This document shows, piece by piece, positions 9,351-18,791 of a DNA stretch of 64,000 nucleotides. The notes beneath the pieces were generated by a model that did no database searches, was not told the origin of the DNA, and saw only the letters and a program-made list of their open reading frames with translations. The stretch lies in contig NZ_CP022013.1 in NCBI RefSeq assembly GCF_003265225.1, positions 777,001 through 841,000 of the forward strand, in the 5' to 3' direction. Origin of the DNA: Mergibacter septicus (GTDB lineage Bacteria > Pseudomonadota > Gammaproteobacteria > Enterobacterales > Pasteurellaceae). Within the stretch, counting starts at the first letter, position 1. Each line of letters begins with the position of its first letter. The translations under genes and the position numbers were made by a program.

Positions 9351-11213
9351 TTACTGATTTTGGTTAATAAAAGATTGATTAATTTCAATTTTCGCTTGTT
9401 CACGTAATACTTTTAGCAAAGTTTCTTGCAAATCTTGTGCTTTTAGCAGTTGTAATTGTGAAACCAATTCTTGCTGTTGTTGGACACCAATCGTCCCATC
9501 AACGACTTTGTCTAAAGCAATAATGACCACTTCACCTTGAGCATTTTGTGCAATCGCATAACTAGGTTTTCCATTTTTTGGTAATGGCATCGCAAAAATA
9601 GTCTGATCTAATGCAGGATCATTTCCTTGAGCATAAATAACTTGCAATGTTTGATTAAAATTAACTGCAGTTTGATCCCCTGTTTCTAATTTTTTCACCA
9701 ATTCCATTGCTTTTTCTTGTTCAACCTTCACTGCTTTTTCGTGTTGTAACAGCTTTTCAATTTGTGTTTTCACTTGTTCTAAGGTTTGTGTCGTTGCTTC
9801 TTTATGATCCACAACTCTTACAACAATAGAATGATTTTCTCCAACCGTAATGGTGGTTGAATTTTCTCCACCTTGGATTAAATCTGAACTAAAAATTTGG
9901 CTGATTAAATTCGGATAATTCAAACTTGAAGGAACATCATTTTGCGAAAAATAACCTGTCTCTTGTACAGATAAATCCGCCACTTTAGCTGCAGCTTCTA
10001 ATGAAGATTGATCTTCAAAAGCCTTATCCGCAACTGCTTTTTGTACTTTAAAGAATGCTTCTAATCCTCGTTCCTGACGAATAGTTTTTATAATTTGTTC
10101 TTTTACTTGATCAAAAGGTAAGATTTTTCCTTGATGACGATCTAATACCTCAATAATATGATAACTATCGCCAACTTTTACTGGTTCACTATATTCTCCC
10201 ACTGCGGTTTTATCTGCGGCTTGTTCAAATGCTTTTGGCATTTCGCCCGGTACTACCCAACTTAAATCTCCACCATTTACGGCTGAAGGGCTATCAATAG
10301 AATATTTTTTAGCTAATTCTGCAAAATTTGCTCCCGATTTTAATTGTTGGTAGAGCTTATCAGCTTCATCTAAATTATTAACTTGAATATGGGCTAAATG
10401 CTGTTCACTACTTCCAAGATATTGGGATTGATTATCTTGGTAATATTGAGCCGCTTCAACATCAGTTACCTGAATATTTTTTGCAATATCTTTTTCATTT
10501 AAATCAATATATTGTACTTTGACTAATTCTGGTACTGCAAAAGCAGATCTATGGCTATTATAATAATTCTCAATCTCCTGTTGCGATACAGATTGCTGTG
10601 CTAGAGCTTCCGTTAGTGGTAAAGTTGCCAAACGTACACTACGTTTTTGATATAATAGTTTCACTAATTCATCAATTTGTTTTGGGGTTATAAAGTCACT
10701 TAACAATAATGATGAGTTTAATTGATTTGTAATTAAATCTTGTCTCACTAATCCAGCATATTGATCAGGTTGAATTCGGTTACCCTGTAACAAGCGTTGA
10801 TAACGTTCATTACTAAATTTACCATCAACTTGGAAAATTGGGCTAGAAACAATAGCGACTTTTATTTGTTCATCGCTAACACCTAATTTTAACTCTGTCG
10901 CATATTGACGTAACAGTTCTTGATCAATCATTCGATTAATGACTGATTGTCTTAAACCAGTAACAAATTCTGGTGAATCGGCAACATTAGCAAATTGAGC
11001 GCCCATTTGACTTGCTAATTGTTGATATTGTTGTTGATATTCTTGTAAAAAAGAACGTTGTGAGATTTCTGTACCATTGACTGATGCAGCAGACGTATTC
11101 TGACGGGAAATTAAATACCCTCCCACACCACTCAACACAAATGAAACAGTCACAACCCCCATAATGATTTTCCAGACAATTCCATTTGAATGTCCGTGCA
11201 ATTTTTCCATCAT
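9351..11213 (-). CDS. ppiD: Periplasmic folding chaperone PpiD
   Basis: Inner-membrane-anchored chaperone at the Sec translocon exit. The start at 11213 (MMEKLHGH) gives 620 residues, close to E. coli PpiD (623), and is preceded by AAGGAA; the longer frame to 11279 has no family support. One N-terminal membrane segment (about residues 14-34) is followed by a SurA-like N region and a single parvulin domain (about 245-340, from QHLAHIQV to YHIIEVLD). The C-terminal region is divergent. E. coli has ppiD next to lon, and that adjacency is preserved here. Confidence 0.93.
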   Translation of the reverse strand: MMEKLHGHSNGIVWKIIMGVVTVSFVLSGVGGYLISRQNTSAASVNGTEISQRSFLQEYQQQYQQLASQMGAQFANVADSPEFVTGLRQSVINRMIDQELLRQYATELKLGVSDEQIKVAIVSSPIFQVDGKFSNERYQRLLQGNRIQPDQYAGLVRQDLITNQLNSSLLLSDFITPKQIDELVKLLYQKRSVRLATLPLTEALAQQSVSQQEIENYYNSHRSAFAVPELVKVQYIDLNEKDIAKNIQVTDVEAAQYYQDNQSQYLGSSEQHLAHIQVNNLDEADKLYQQLKSGANFAELAKKYSIDSPSAVNGGDLSWVVPGEMPKAFEQAADKTAVGEYSEPVKVGDSYHIIEVLDRHQGKILPFDQVKEQIIKTIRQERGLEAFFKVQKAVADKAFEDQSSLEAAAKVADLSVQETGYFSQNDVPSSLNYPNLISQIFSSDLIQGGENSTTITVGENHSIVVRVVDHKEATTQTLEQVKTQIEKLLQHEKAVKVEQEKAMELVKKLETGDQTAVNFNQTLQVIYAQGNDPALDQTIFAMPLPKNGKPSYAIAQNAQGEVVIIALDKVVDGTIGVQQQQELVSQLQLLKAQDLQETLLKVLREQAKIEINQSFINQNQ

Positions 11214-11315
11214 AGCTAAAAATTCCTTACTTAAATAAATTACAATAATTATTTGATTATACAAAAAAGCAATGATCAATCATAATCAAGTAAAGCAAAA
11301 AGTCTAAATAGCAAA

Positions 11316-11356
11316 AGCCATTTATTTGCTACAACTTTAAAACAAAATAAATGGCT
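11316..11356 (-). terminator. Terminator of lon
   Basis: A perfect 12-bp inverted repeat (11316-11327 with 11345-11356) and a 17-nt loop, followed on the minus strand by TTTTGCTATTT. It begins 10 nt past the lon stop. Confidence 0.75.
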
Positions 11357-11365
11357 AGTTATTAC

Positions 11366-13765
11366 CTAATTTACAATTAAATTTGTTCTCTTTTTCGAAC
11401 GTGCTTTTTTCAGCGGTACAAGGTTAAACGGTTCAATCCCCGTTGGTGGATTTTCCAATGCTAACGATAATACCTGATCAATATTTTCAACAGCATGAAT
11501 TTGTAACGCTGCTTTTACATTCTCAGGAATATCTTCTAAATCTTTCAAGTTATCTTTTGGAATCAAAGCAATTTTTATTCCACCACGATGGGCTGCTAAT
11601 AATTTTTCTTTCAAACCACCTATCGGTAAAACTTTTCCTCTTAAGGTGATTTCTCCCGTCATCGCTACATCAGCTCGAACAGGATTACCCGTTAAGCAAG
11701 AAACTAAAGCAGTACACATTGCAATACCTGCACTAGGCCCATCTTTCGGTGTTGCACCTTCAGGAACATGAATATGAATATCACGTTTTTCATAAAAATC
11801 AGGATTAATACCTAATCTTTCAGCACGTGATCTCACCACAGTCATTGCCGCTTGAATAGACTCTTTCATTACATCACCAAGAGAACCCGTAAAACTGAGT
11901 TTTCCTTTTCCTAATACTGATGCAGTTTCGATAGTAAGCAAATCACCACCGACCTCTGTCCAAGCTAAACCTGTTACTTCTCCAATTCGATTTTGACTAT
12001 CTGCACGACCAAACTCAAAGCGTTTAACACCTAAAAACGTTTCTAAATTTTTAGACGTAACTTTAATGCTTTTTAATTGTTTATCTAATAACAGATTTTT
12101 AACTGTTCTACGGCAAATTTTTGACAATTCTCGTTCTAAATTACGTACGCCAGCTTCTCGTGTATAGTAACGAATAATATCTAAAATGGCACTGTCATCA
12201 ATTTTTAATTCATTTTTCTTCACACCATTACGCATCATCTGTTTTGGTAATAGATGGCGAGTAACAATATTTAATTTTTCATCTTCGGTATAACCAGAAA
12301 GGCGAATAACCTCCATACGATCAAGTAATGGTGCTGGAATATTCATTGAATTTGAAGTTGCAACAAACATTACATCGGATAAATCATAATCAACTTCTAA
12401 ATAGTGATCATTAAACGCATTATTTTGTTCTGGATCTAATACTTCTAATAATGCCGAAGCAGGATCGCCTCGCATATCAGAACTCATTTTATCAATCTCA
12501 TCTAGCAAAAAGAGTGGATTTTTTACGCCTACTTTTGCCATTTTTTGCATTAGTTTTCCCGGTAATGCCCCAATATAAGTACGACGATGACCTCGAATTT
12601 CAGCTTCATCTCTCACACCACCCAAAGCCATTCTAATATATTTTCTGCCTGTCGCATGTGCTATTGATTGCCCCAAAGAAGTTTTCCCTACACCGGGAGG
12701 TCCAACTAAACAAAGAATAGGTCCTTTTATTTTATTAAGGCGAGTTTGTACCGCCAAATATTCTAAAATTCGTTCTTTAACTCGCTCTAAACCATAATGC
12801 TCAGCATCTAAGATTTTTTCTGCTTTAGTAAGATCTTTACTAATCTTACTACGTTTATGCCAAGGCACCTTTGTTAACCATTCTACATAACTTCGAATTA
12901 CTGTTGCCTCAGAAGACATTTGTGGCATTAATCTTAGTTTTTGCAATTCAGATTCTGCTTTTTCTAATGCCTCTTTTGGCATTTTAGCGATCAAAATTTT
13001 CTGTTTTAATTCTTCTAACTCTCGATCGGTTGCTTCGTTATCACCTAACTCTTTTTGAATTGCCTTAATCTGTTCATTTAAGAAATAATCGTGCTGATTT
13101 TTTTCCATCTGTTTTTTAATGCGATCACGAATACGTTTCTCTATTTCACTTTTTTCCATAGCAGACAACATATTGCTAATTAAAAATTCAAATCGCATTT
13201 TAAGATCTAAGATCTCTAAAGCTTGTTGCTTATCCTCTAGCGATAAAGGTAAGTGTGCCGCAAGTGTACTCGTCAATTGTTCATAATTGGTTACCGAATG
13301 CATGGCTTGAACCACTTCAGCTGGTATTTTTTTGCTTGACTGTACAAATAATTCAAATTCTTTTAAGGCGGTTTCACGTAGTACCTTTAATTCTTCGTCA
13401 TCATATTCGATACTCTCTAATATTTTAACCTTAGCGATAGGGTAATCATTTTCAGTATTTAAATACTCAATTTTTACTCTTTCGCCTCCCTCAACCAAGA
13501 CTTTAACGGTATCATCAGGCATTTTTAATAATTGAATAATATTAACAACAATCCCAATTTGATAAAGGTCATCTTGTTTTGGATCTTCATTTGCTGAATC
13601 TTTTTGAGTAACTAATAAAATTTTACTACCATTATCTACCGCCGCATTTAAGCTACGAATTGATTTTTTACGTCCAACAAATAACGGCATAACCATAGCG
13701 GGAAATGCCACAACATCTCGTAATGGTAAGACTGGAATTTCAAACTTTGTACGTTTAGCGCTCAT
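11366..13765 (-). CDS. lon: ATP-dependent protease Lon
   Basis: Hexameric cytoplasmic AAA+ serine protease degrading misfolded and regulatory proteins. The 799 residues are slightly longer than E. coli Lon (784). Order: substrate-binding LAN domain (about 10-200), coiled coil (about 205-280), AAA+ module with Walker A GPPGVGKT (355-362) and Walker B LFLLDEID (418-425), and protease domain with catalytic S678 (KDGPSAG) and K721 (GGLKEK). A sigma-32-type promoter lies just upstream, consistent with heat-shock control. The C-terminal tail is basic (KKARSKKRTN). Confidence 0.98.
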   Translation of the reverse strand: MSAKRTKFEIPVLPLRDVVAFPAMVMPLFVGRKKSIRSLNAAVDNGSKILLVTQKDSANEDPKQDDLYQIGIVVNIIQLLKMPDDTVKVLVEGGERVKIEYLNTENDYPIAKVKILESIEYDDEELKVLRETALKEFELFVQSSKKIPAEVVQAMHSVTNYEQLTSTLAAHLPLSLEDKQQALEILDLKMRFEFLISNMLSAMEKSEIEKRIRDRIKKQMEKNQHDYFLNEQIKAIQKELGDNEATDRELEELKQKILIAKMPKEALEKAESELQKLRLMPQMSSEATVIRSYVEWLTKVPWHKRSKISKDLTKAEKILDAEHYGLERVKERILEYLAVQTRLNKIKGPILCLVGPPGVGKTSLGQSIAHATGRKYIRMALGGVRDEAEIRGHRRTYIGALPGKLMQKMAKVGVKNPLFLLDEIDKMSSDMRGDPASALLEVLDPEQNNAFNDHYLEVDYDLSDVMFVATSNSMNIPAPLLDRMEVIRLSGYTEDEKLNIVTRHLLPKQMMRNGVKKNELKIDDSAILDIIRYYTREAGVRNLERELSKICRRTVKNLLLDKQLKSIKVTSKNLETFLGVKRFEFGRADSQNRIGEVTGLAWTEVGGDLLTIETASVLGKGKLSFTGSLGDVMKESIQAAMTVVRSRAERLGINPDFYEKRDIHIHVPEGATPKDGPSAGIAMCTALVSCLTGNPVRADVAMTGEITLRGKVLPIGGLKEKLLAAHRGGIKIALIPKDNLKDLEDIPENVKAALQIHAVENIDQVLSLALENPPTGIEPFNLVPLKKARSKKRTNLIVN

Positions 13766-13808
13766 ACTTCACTTACTCTTATACTCTGGGATTAATGATA
13801 TTTGTTCT

Positions 13809-13837
13809 AGATTGGGATAACCCTTAGGAATCTCAAG
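13809..13837 (-). promoter_or_regulatory. Sigma-32 (heat-shock) promoter of lon
   Basis: On the minus strand CTTGAGA (13831-13837) is one base off the sigma-32 -35 CTTGAAA. After 14 nt, CCCAATCT (13809-13816) is one base off the -10 CCCCATNT. Both the spacing and the location, about 45 nt before the lon start, fit. lon is a classic member of the RpoH regulon. Confidence 0.75.
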
Positions 13838-14065
13838 TCCTTTTTTTCAAATAACAAAAATTTAACGATGAAAATAATACGTTTGCATTATAGCAATACA
13901 ATTAAGAAAAATCTGACTTATTAATCTTAAGCCATAAACAATTTAATACTGATCGCTGTTTTCAACTCGCTTTAAGCATAAAATCTATTATTTTTTTTGA
14001 TTTTAAGCTATCCTATACCACATTTTTTGGTTATTCATTAAAAACACGCAAGGTAATTTAATCTT
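13838..14065. other. Intergenic region between divergent lon and leuS
   Basis: Apart from the lon heat-shock promoter next to it, this stretch holds only AT-rich sequence. TTGATT at 13997 and TATACC at 14014 are too close together (11 bp) to call a leuS promoter. No riboswitch, tRNA or small frame with a ribosome site was seen. Confidence 0.4.
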
Positions 14066-16648
14066 ATGCAAGAACAATATTGTCCAAGTGCTATTGAACC
14101 TAATGTTCAAAAATATTGGGAAGAAAATCAAACTTTTAAAGCAACTCAAGATCCAAACAAAGAAAAATATTATTGTCTTTCTATGTTCCCTTATCCATCA
14201 GGATACTTACATATGGGACATGTTAGAAATTATACCATTGGTGATGTCATTTCCCGTTATCAGCGTATGAATGGTAAAAACGTATTACAACCTTTTGGTT
14301 GGGACGCTTTTGGTTTACCCGCTGAAAATGCAGCAATTAAAAATAAAACTGCACCAGCACCATGGACTTATGACAATATTGACTACATGAAAACACAACT
14401 TAAAATTTTAGGTTTTAGTTATGATTGGAGTCGAGAAATTGCAACTTGTAAACCTGAATATTATAAGTGGGAACAATGGTTTTTTACTGAATTATATAAA
14501 AAAGGGCTTGTTTACAAAAAAACGGCAACCGTGAATTGGTGTCCAAATGACCAAACTGTGTTAGCAAATGAACAAGTAAATGAAGGATGTTGTTGGCGTT
14601 GTGATAGCCCTGTTGAACAAAAAGAAATTCCACAATGGTTTATCAAAATTACCGATTATGCAGAACAGCTCTTACAAGACTTAGATAATTTACCTCATTG
14701 GCCAGATCAAGTTAAAGCGATGCAGCGTAACTGGATAGGTCGTTCTGAAGGTGTTGAAATCACCTTCCAAATAAAAGATAGCGATCAAAAAGTTGACGTT
14801 TATACTACTCGTCCAGACACTTTCTTTGGAGTTTCTTATCTTGCAGTTGCAGCAGCACACCCTTTAGCAACTAAGGCGGCAGAAAATAATCCTGAGTTAG
14901 CCCAATTTATTCAAGAATGCCGTAATACCAAAGTTGCTGAAGCTGAATTAGCCACAATGGAAAAGAAAGGTATGGCAACAGGTTTATTCGCTATTCATCC
15001 ACTGACAGGTGAAATGATCCCTGTCTGGGTTGCAAATTTCGTTTTAATGCACTATGGCACTGGTGCGGTGATGGCAGTACCTGCACATGATCAACGAGAT
15101 TATGAGTTTGCGACTAAATATGGTTTAACCATCAAACAAGTGATTAAACCTATCAATGATAATGAATGTGATATCACAAAAACAGCATATACTGAACATG
15201 GGATAACAATTAATTCTGGTGAGTTTAATGGTTTAGAGTTTGAACAAGCCTTTAAATCAATTGCAGATAAATTGGAAGCTCTTGGCATAGGTAAACGTCA
15301 AATTAATTACCGTTTAAGAGATTGGGGTGTTTCTCGTCAGCGTTATTGGGGAGCACCAATTCCAATGCTAACATTAGAAAATGGTGATGTCGTACCAGTA
15401 CCACTGGAAGATTTACCTGTTGAATTGCCAGAAGATGTTGTTATGGATGGTGTACAAAGTCCAATTAAAGCCGATCCTGAATGGGCTAAAACCACCTATA
15501 ATGGGCAACCTGCATTACGTGAAACAGATACCTTCGATACCTTTATGGAATCCTCATGGTATTATGCTCGCTACACTTGCCCTCAATACCACCAAGGCAT
15601 GCTTAATAGTGAAGAAGCAAATTATTGGTTACCTGTAGATCACTATATAGGTGGTATTGAACATGCAACAATGCATTTACTTTACTTCCGTTTCTTCCAT
15701 AAATTACTCAGAGATCATGGCTTAGTAACAAGTGATGAACCTGTAAAACAGCTAGTTTGCCAAGGTATGGTACTTGCTGATGCCTTCTACTACACGGCTG
15801 AAAATAATGAGCGGATTTGGGTTTCACCAACTAAAGTAACTCTCACTCGAGATGAAAAAGGCCGTATTATAAAAGCAGTTGATGATGAAGGACACGAATT
15901 AGTACATACTGGTATGACTAAAATGTCTAAATCAAAAAATAATGGCATTGATCCTCAAGAAATGGTTGAAAAATATGGTGCTGATACTGTACGTCTCTTT
16001 ATGATGTTCGCTTCTCCTGCAGAAATGACGCTTGAATGGCAAGAATCAGGTGTTGAAGGGGCGAATCGTTTCCTACGTCGCTTATGGAAATTAGTCTTTG
16101 ATTACACTAAAAATCCAGCTACTCAAGCATTAGATCCTTCTCAATTAACGCCTTCTCAAAAAGGGTTACGCCGAGATCTCCATAAAACAATTGCGAAAGT
16201 AAGCGATGATATTGGTCGTCGCCAAACCTTTAATACAGCAATTGCTGCAATAATGGAATTAATGAATAAATTAACCAAAGCACCACTTAATGAAGAGCAA
16301 GATCGTGCAGTAATGGCAGAAGCTTTAAATGCTGTTGTTAGAATGCTTTATCCGATTACGCCACATATTTGCTTCCAATTATGGCAAGAATTAGGCAATC
16401 AAGAAGGCATTGATTTTGCACCATGGGTAGTCGCCGATCAAACCGCAATGATTGATGATGAGAAACTTATAGTCATTCAAGTCAATGGTAAAGTAAGAAG
16501 CAAAATTACCGTTGCTGCTGATACAGATGAAGAATGTATTAAACAACTTGCTTTTACCGATGAAAACGTTACTCGTCATTTAGAAGGATTAAATATCCTC
16601 AAAGTCATTTATGTGAAAGGCAAATTACTCAATATTGTTGCTAAATAA
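14066..16648 (+). CDS. leuS: Leucyl-tRNA synthetase
   Basis: Class I aminoacyl-tRNA synthetase charging tRNA-Leu, with CP1 editing. The 860 residues equal E. coli LeuS (860). HMGH in the [13 protein letters not shown] segment is the HIGH motif, and the KMSKS loop is in [12 protein letters not shown]. The CP1 editing domain contains TTRPDTFFG and the [15 protein letters not shown] segment. A zinc-type cysteine cluster (CPNDQ...CCWRC) is present. First gene of the leuS-lptE-holA cluster, the same order as in E. coli. Confidence 0.98.
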   Translation: MQEQYCPSAIEPNVQKYWEENQTFKATQDPNKEKYYCLSMFPYPSGYLHMGHVRNYTIGDVISRYQRMNGKNVLQPFGWDAFGLPAENAAIKNKTAPAPWTYDNIDYMKTQLKILGFSYDWSREIATCKPEYYKWEQWFFTELYKKGLVYKKTATVNWCPNDQTVLANEQVNEGCCWRCDSPVEQKEIPQWFIKITDYAEQLLQDLDNLPHWPDQVKAMQRNWIGRSEGVEITFQIKDSDQKVDVYTTRPDTFFGVSYLAVAAAHPLATKAAENNPELAQFIQECRNTKVAEAELATMEKKGMATGLFAIHPLTGEMIPVWVANFVLMHYGTGAVMAVPAHDQRDYEFATKYGLTIKQVIKPINDNECDITKTAYTEHGITINSGEFNGLEFEQAFKSIADKLEALGIGKRQINYRLRDWGVSRQRYWGAPIPMLTLENGDVVPVPLEDLPVELPEDVVMDGVQSPIKADPEWAKTTYNGQPALRETDTFDTFMESSWYYARYTCPQYHQGMLNSEEANYWLPVDHYIGGIEHATMHLLYFRFFHKLLRDHGLVTSDEPVKQLVCQGMVLADAFYYTAENNERIWVSPTKVTLTRDEKGRIIKAVDDEGHELVHTGMTKMSKSKNNGIDPQEMVEKYGADTVRLFMMFASPAEMTLEWQESGVEGANRFLRRLWKLVFDYTKNPATQALDPSQLTPSQKGLRRDLHKTIAKVSDDIGRRQTFNTAIAAIMELMNKLTKAPLNEEQDRAVMAEALNAVVRMLYPITPHICFQLWQELGNQEGIDFAPWVVADQTAMIDDEKLIVIQVNGKVRSKITVAADTDEECIKQLAFTDENVTRHLEGLNILKVIYVKGKLLNIVAK

Positions 16649-16667
16649 CATCATTTGTACAACTATT

Positions 16668-16698
16668 ACCTGCACTTTTGATAAAGTGCAGGTTTTTC
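16668..16698 (+). terminator. Hairpin between leuS and lptE
   Basis: A perfect 11-bp stem (16668-16678 with 16683-16693), a 4-nt loop and TTTTTC directly after. It lies within the leuS-lptE gap, so it may partially terminate leuS transcripts and lower lptE-holA expression. Confidence 0.8.
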
Positions 16699-16710
16699 TA
16701 GGAAATTAAT

Positions 16711-17211
16711 ATGAAATACCTTCGTTCCTGTCTGCTTTTAATGCTTACAATTTCACTGTCTGCTTGTGGTTTTCATTTTGAAAATCAAAGTGAATTAGCA
16801 CAGAAACTACAACATTTACATTTAGAAAGTAATGATCCCTATGCTGATATGACCGTTGCTATGCGACAAGAATTAAAACGTCACCAACTCCTAGTAAATG
16901 AAAATCAAGTAAAAGATTCCACTGCACCAATCTTGCGTATTAATTCCGTCCAAACTAACAGCCAAGTCGCTTCCGTCTTTCAACAAGGTCGTGCGGCAGA
17001 AACGATCCTTTCATTAACAGTTAATGCAGTTTTAATTATTAACAATCAACGTTATCCAATCCAAGTAAAAAGTAATCGGGTTTTCTTTGATAACCCTCGA
17101 GAAGCCTTAGCGAAAAATACAGAAAAATCAGCTATTTCACAAGCATTATATCAACAAGCAGCACAACAAATTTGGTTGAAATTATTAACTATTCAAAAAC
17201 AACTCAATTAA
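16711..17211 (+). CDS. lptE: LPS-assembly lipoprotein LptE
   Basis: Outer-membrane lipoprotein that plugs the LptD barrel for lipopolysaccharide insertion. The signal peptide ends in the lipobox LSAC, with the acylated Cys at residue 19. The mature part has the LptE/RlpB features GFHF directly after the Cys and alternating short strands. 166 residues, typical for Pasteurellaceae. It follows leuS by 62 bp and precedes holA by 15 bp. Confidence 0.9.
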   Translation: MKYLRSCLLLMLTISLSACGFHFENQSELAQKLQHLHLESNDPYADMTVAMRQELKRHQLLVNENQVKDSTAPILRINSVQTNSQVASVFQQGRAAETILSLTVNAVLIINNQRYPIQVKSNRVFFDNPREALAKNTEKSAISQALYQQAAQQIWLKLLTIQKQLN

Positions 17212-17226
17212 TAGTGAATTGACCTA

Positions 17227-18252
17227 ATGCAACGTATTTATCCTGAACACTTATCTCATTCTCTACAACAAGGCTTAAAAATAGCTTATCTTATTAGCGG
17301 ACAAGATCTACTTCTTTTGGAAGAAAGTAAACAACTGATATATCAAACAGCAATCCAACAAGGGTTTGATGAAAAAAAAGAGATAACGATCAATAACTCT
17401 ACTGATTGGAATGAGATATATGATTGCTGCCAAGCGATGGGCTTATTTTTCACTCGTCAAATTCTAGTTTTGAATTTACCTGAAAATCTTAATCATTCTC
17501 AGCAAACTAAATTAAATGACCTAATTAAATTACTTCATAATGATATTTTACTGCTATTAACTTCCCCTAAATTCAATAAAAGCAGTGAAAAACAACCATG
17601 GTTTATTGCCTTTTCTCAATTAAATACAGCCTTAATTAGTTGTAACACGCCTACAGTTGAGCAATTACCACAATGGATCATACATCGAGCAAAAACAATG
17701 GGATTAACCATTGAAGCAGAAGCTGTCCAATTATTAGCGTATAGCTACGAAAGCAATTTATTGGCATTAAAACAAACATTACAACTCCTTCAACTACTTT
17801 ATCCTGATAATAAACTTAGTTTTAATCGTGTAAAATCTTGTGTTGAACAATCATCAGTTTTCACCCCTTATCAATGGATTGATGCCCTTTTAATGGGGAA
17901 AAGTTATCGTGCTTTGCGTATCCTTAATCAACTACAACAAGAAGACTTACAACCTGTTTTACTGCTTCGCTTGCTACAACGAGAGCTTCAAATTCTCCTT
18001 GAATTAATCAATGAATGTAGCACTCAAACTAAACATGAAATTAATTTTGAACAATTACGTATTGCATTTGATCGGTTAAAAATATGGAAAAACCGCCGTC
18101 CTTTATATACCAATATGCTTAAACGTTTAAATAAAGAAAAATTATATAAGCTATTTCAACAACTTGCAGATATAGAAAGAATCTTGAAACGTGATTTTTC
18201 AAATAATATTTGGCAACAAATAGAAAATATTTCTCTTACCTGTTGCCAATAA
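17227..18252 (+). CDS. holA: DNA polymerase III delta subunit
   Basis: Clamp-loader subunit that opens the beta sliding clamp. The 341 residues match E. coli HolA (343). The N-terminal AAA-like part (LISGQDLLLLEES) and the region around the clamp-binding loop (QAMGLFFTRQILVL) are recognisable, and the C-terminal helical collar follows. It follows lptE closely, and its stop is 2 bp from the stop of convergent mutT. Confidence 0.93.
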   Translation: MQRIYPEHLSHSLQQGLKIAYLISGQDLLLLEESKQLIYQTAIQQGFDEKKEITINNSTDWNEIYDCCQAMGLFFTRQILVLNLPENLNHSQQTKLNDLIKLLHNDILLLLTSPKFNKSSEKQPWFIAFSQLNTALISCNTPTVEQLPQWIIHRAKTMGLTIEAEAVQLLAYSYESNLLALKQTLQLLQLLYPDNKLSFNRVKSCVEQSSVFTPYQWIDALLMGKSYRALRILNQLQQEDLQPVLLLRLLQRELQILLELINECSTQTKHEINFEQLRIAFDRLKIWKNRRPLYTNMLKRLNKEKLYKLFQQLADIERILKRDFSNNIWQQIENISLTCCQ

Positions 18253-18254
18253 AA

Positions 18255-18677
18255 TTATCGTGAAACCTCAGCTAATAGCTGTTGTACAATCCTTGCATTA
18301 GCAGGTGGAAATTGTCCTGCATCAAGTTCAGCTTGATCAACCCAAAAACCTTCTTGTCCTTCTCGTCCAAAAGGTTCATCGATCCACTCCTCAATCAAAT
18401 AAAACCAAAATTCGATAATTTTCGTTGGATATTCAAAATGAAAATGTTGATATAACTTCTCTTTCCCTAATAAATGAATACCAATTTCTTCCTCTAATTC
18501 TCGCTTTAATGCTTGTTCAGGCGTTTCACCTTTATCTACTTTACCACCGGGAAATTCCCAAGATTGGGCAAAATCCTTCCCTTCTAATCGCTTGGTTAAA
18601 TATATTTGTCCAAATTCATTGCGAATTATACCTGCAGAAACTTGTATTAAAGGCTTATTTCTAGCTTCACTTTGCAT
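18255..18677 (-). CDS. mutT: 8-oxo-dGTP diphosphatase MutT (Nudix)
   Basis: Sanitises the nucleotide pool by hydrolysing 8-oxo-dGTP. The Nudix box is complete: GGKVDKGETPEQALKRELEE followed by EIG. The start at 18677 (MQSEARNK) is chosen because AAGGA lies 7 nt before it; the longer frame from 18695 would consume that ribosome site. 140 residues. A C-terminal FWVDQAELD segment is typical of MutT. It stands alone on the minus strand, tail to tail with holA. Confidence 0.88.
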   Translation of the reverse strand: MQSEARNKPLIQVSAGIIRNEFGQIYLTKRLEGKDFAQSWEFPGGKVDKGETPEQALKRELEEEIGIHLLGKEKLYQHFHFEYPTKIIEFWFYLIEEWIDEPFGREGQEGFWVDQAELDAGQFPPANARIVQQLLAEVSR

Positions 18678-18720
18678 AGTTTTTCCTTGTAACAATAAAA
18701 CACTTTACTTTTTTAATAAA

Positions 18721-18755
18721 AAAACTGAATTCTGTCTAGCCTAGAATTCAGTTTT
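18721..18755 (-). terminator. Terminator of pepN
   Basis: A 13-bp perfect stem (18721-18733 with 18743-18755) and 9-nt loop, with a T-rich run after it on the minus strand. It is 37 nt past the pepN stop and upstream of mutT. Confidence 0.85.
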
Positions 18756-18791
18756 TATTTACTTTTCGCTATTATCAACAATTAGAATAGC

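Noticed and set aside
11214-11279. Extended N terminus for PpiD (start at 11279)
   Set aside because: It would place 22 extra hydrophobic residues before the conserved start and lacks a ribosome site.
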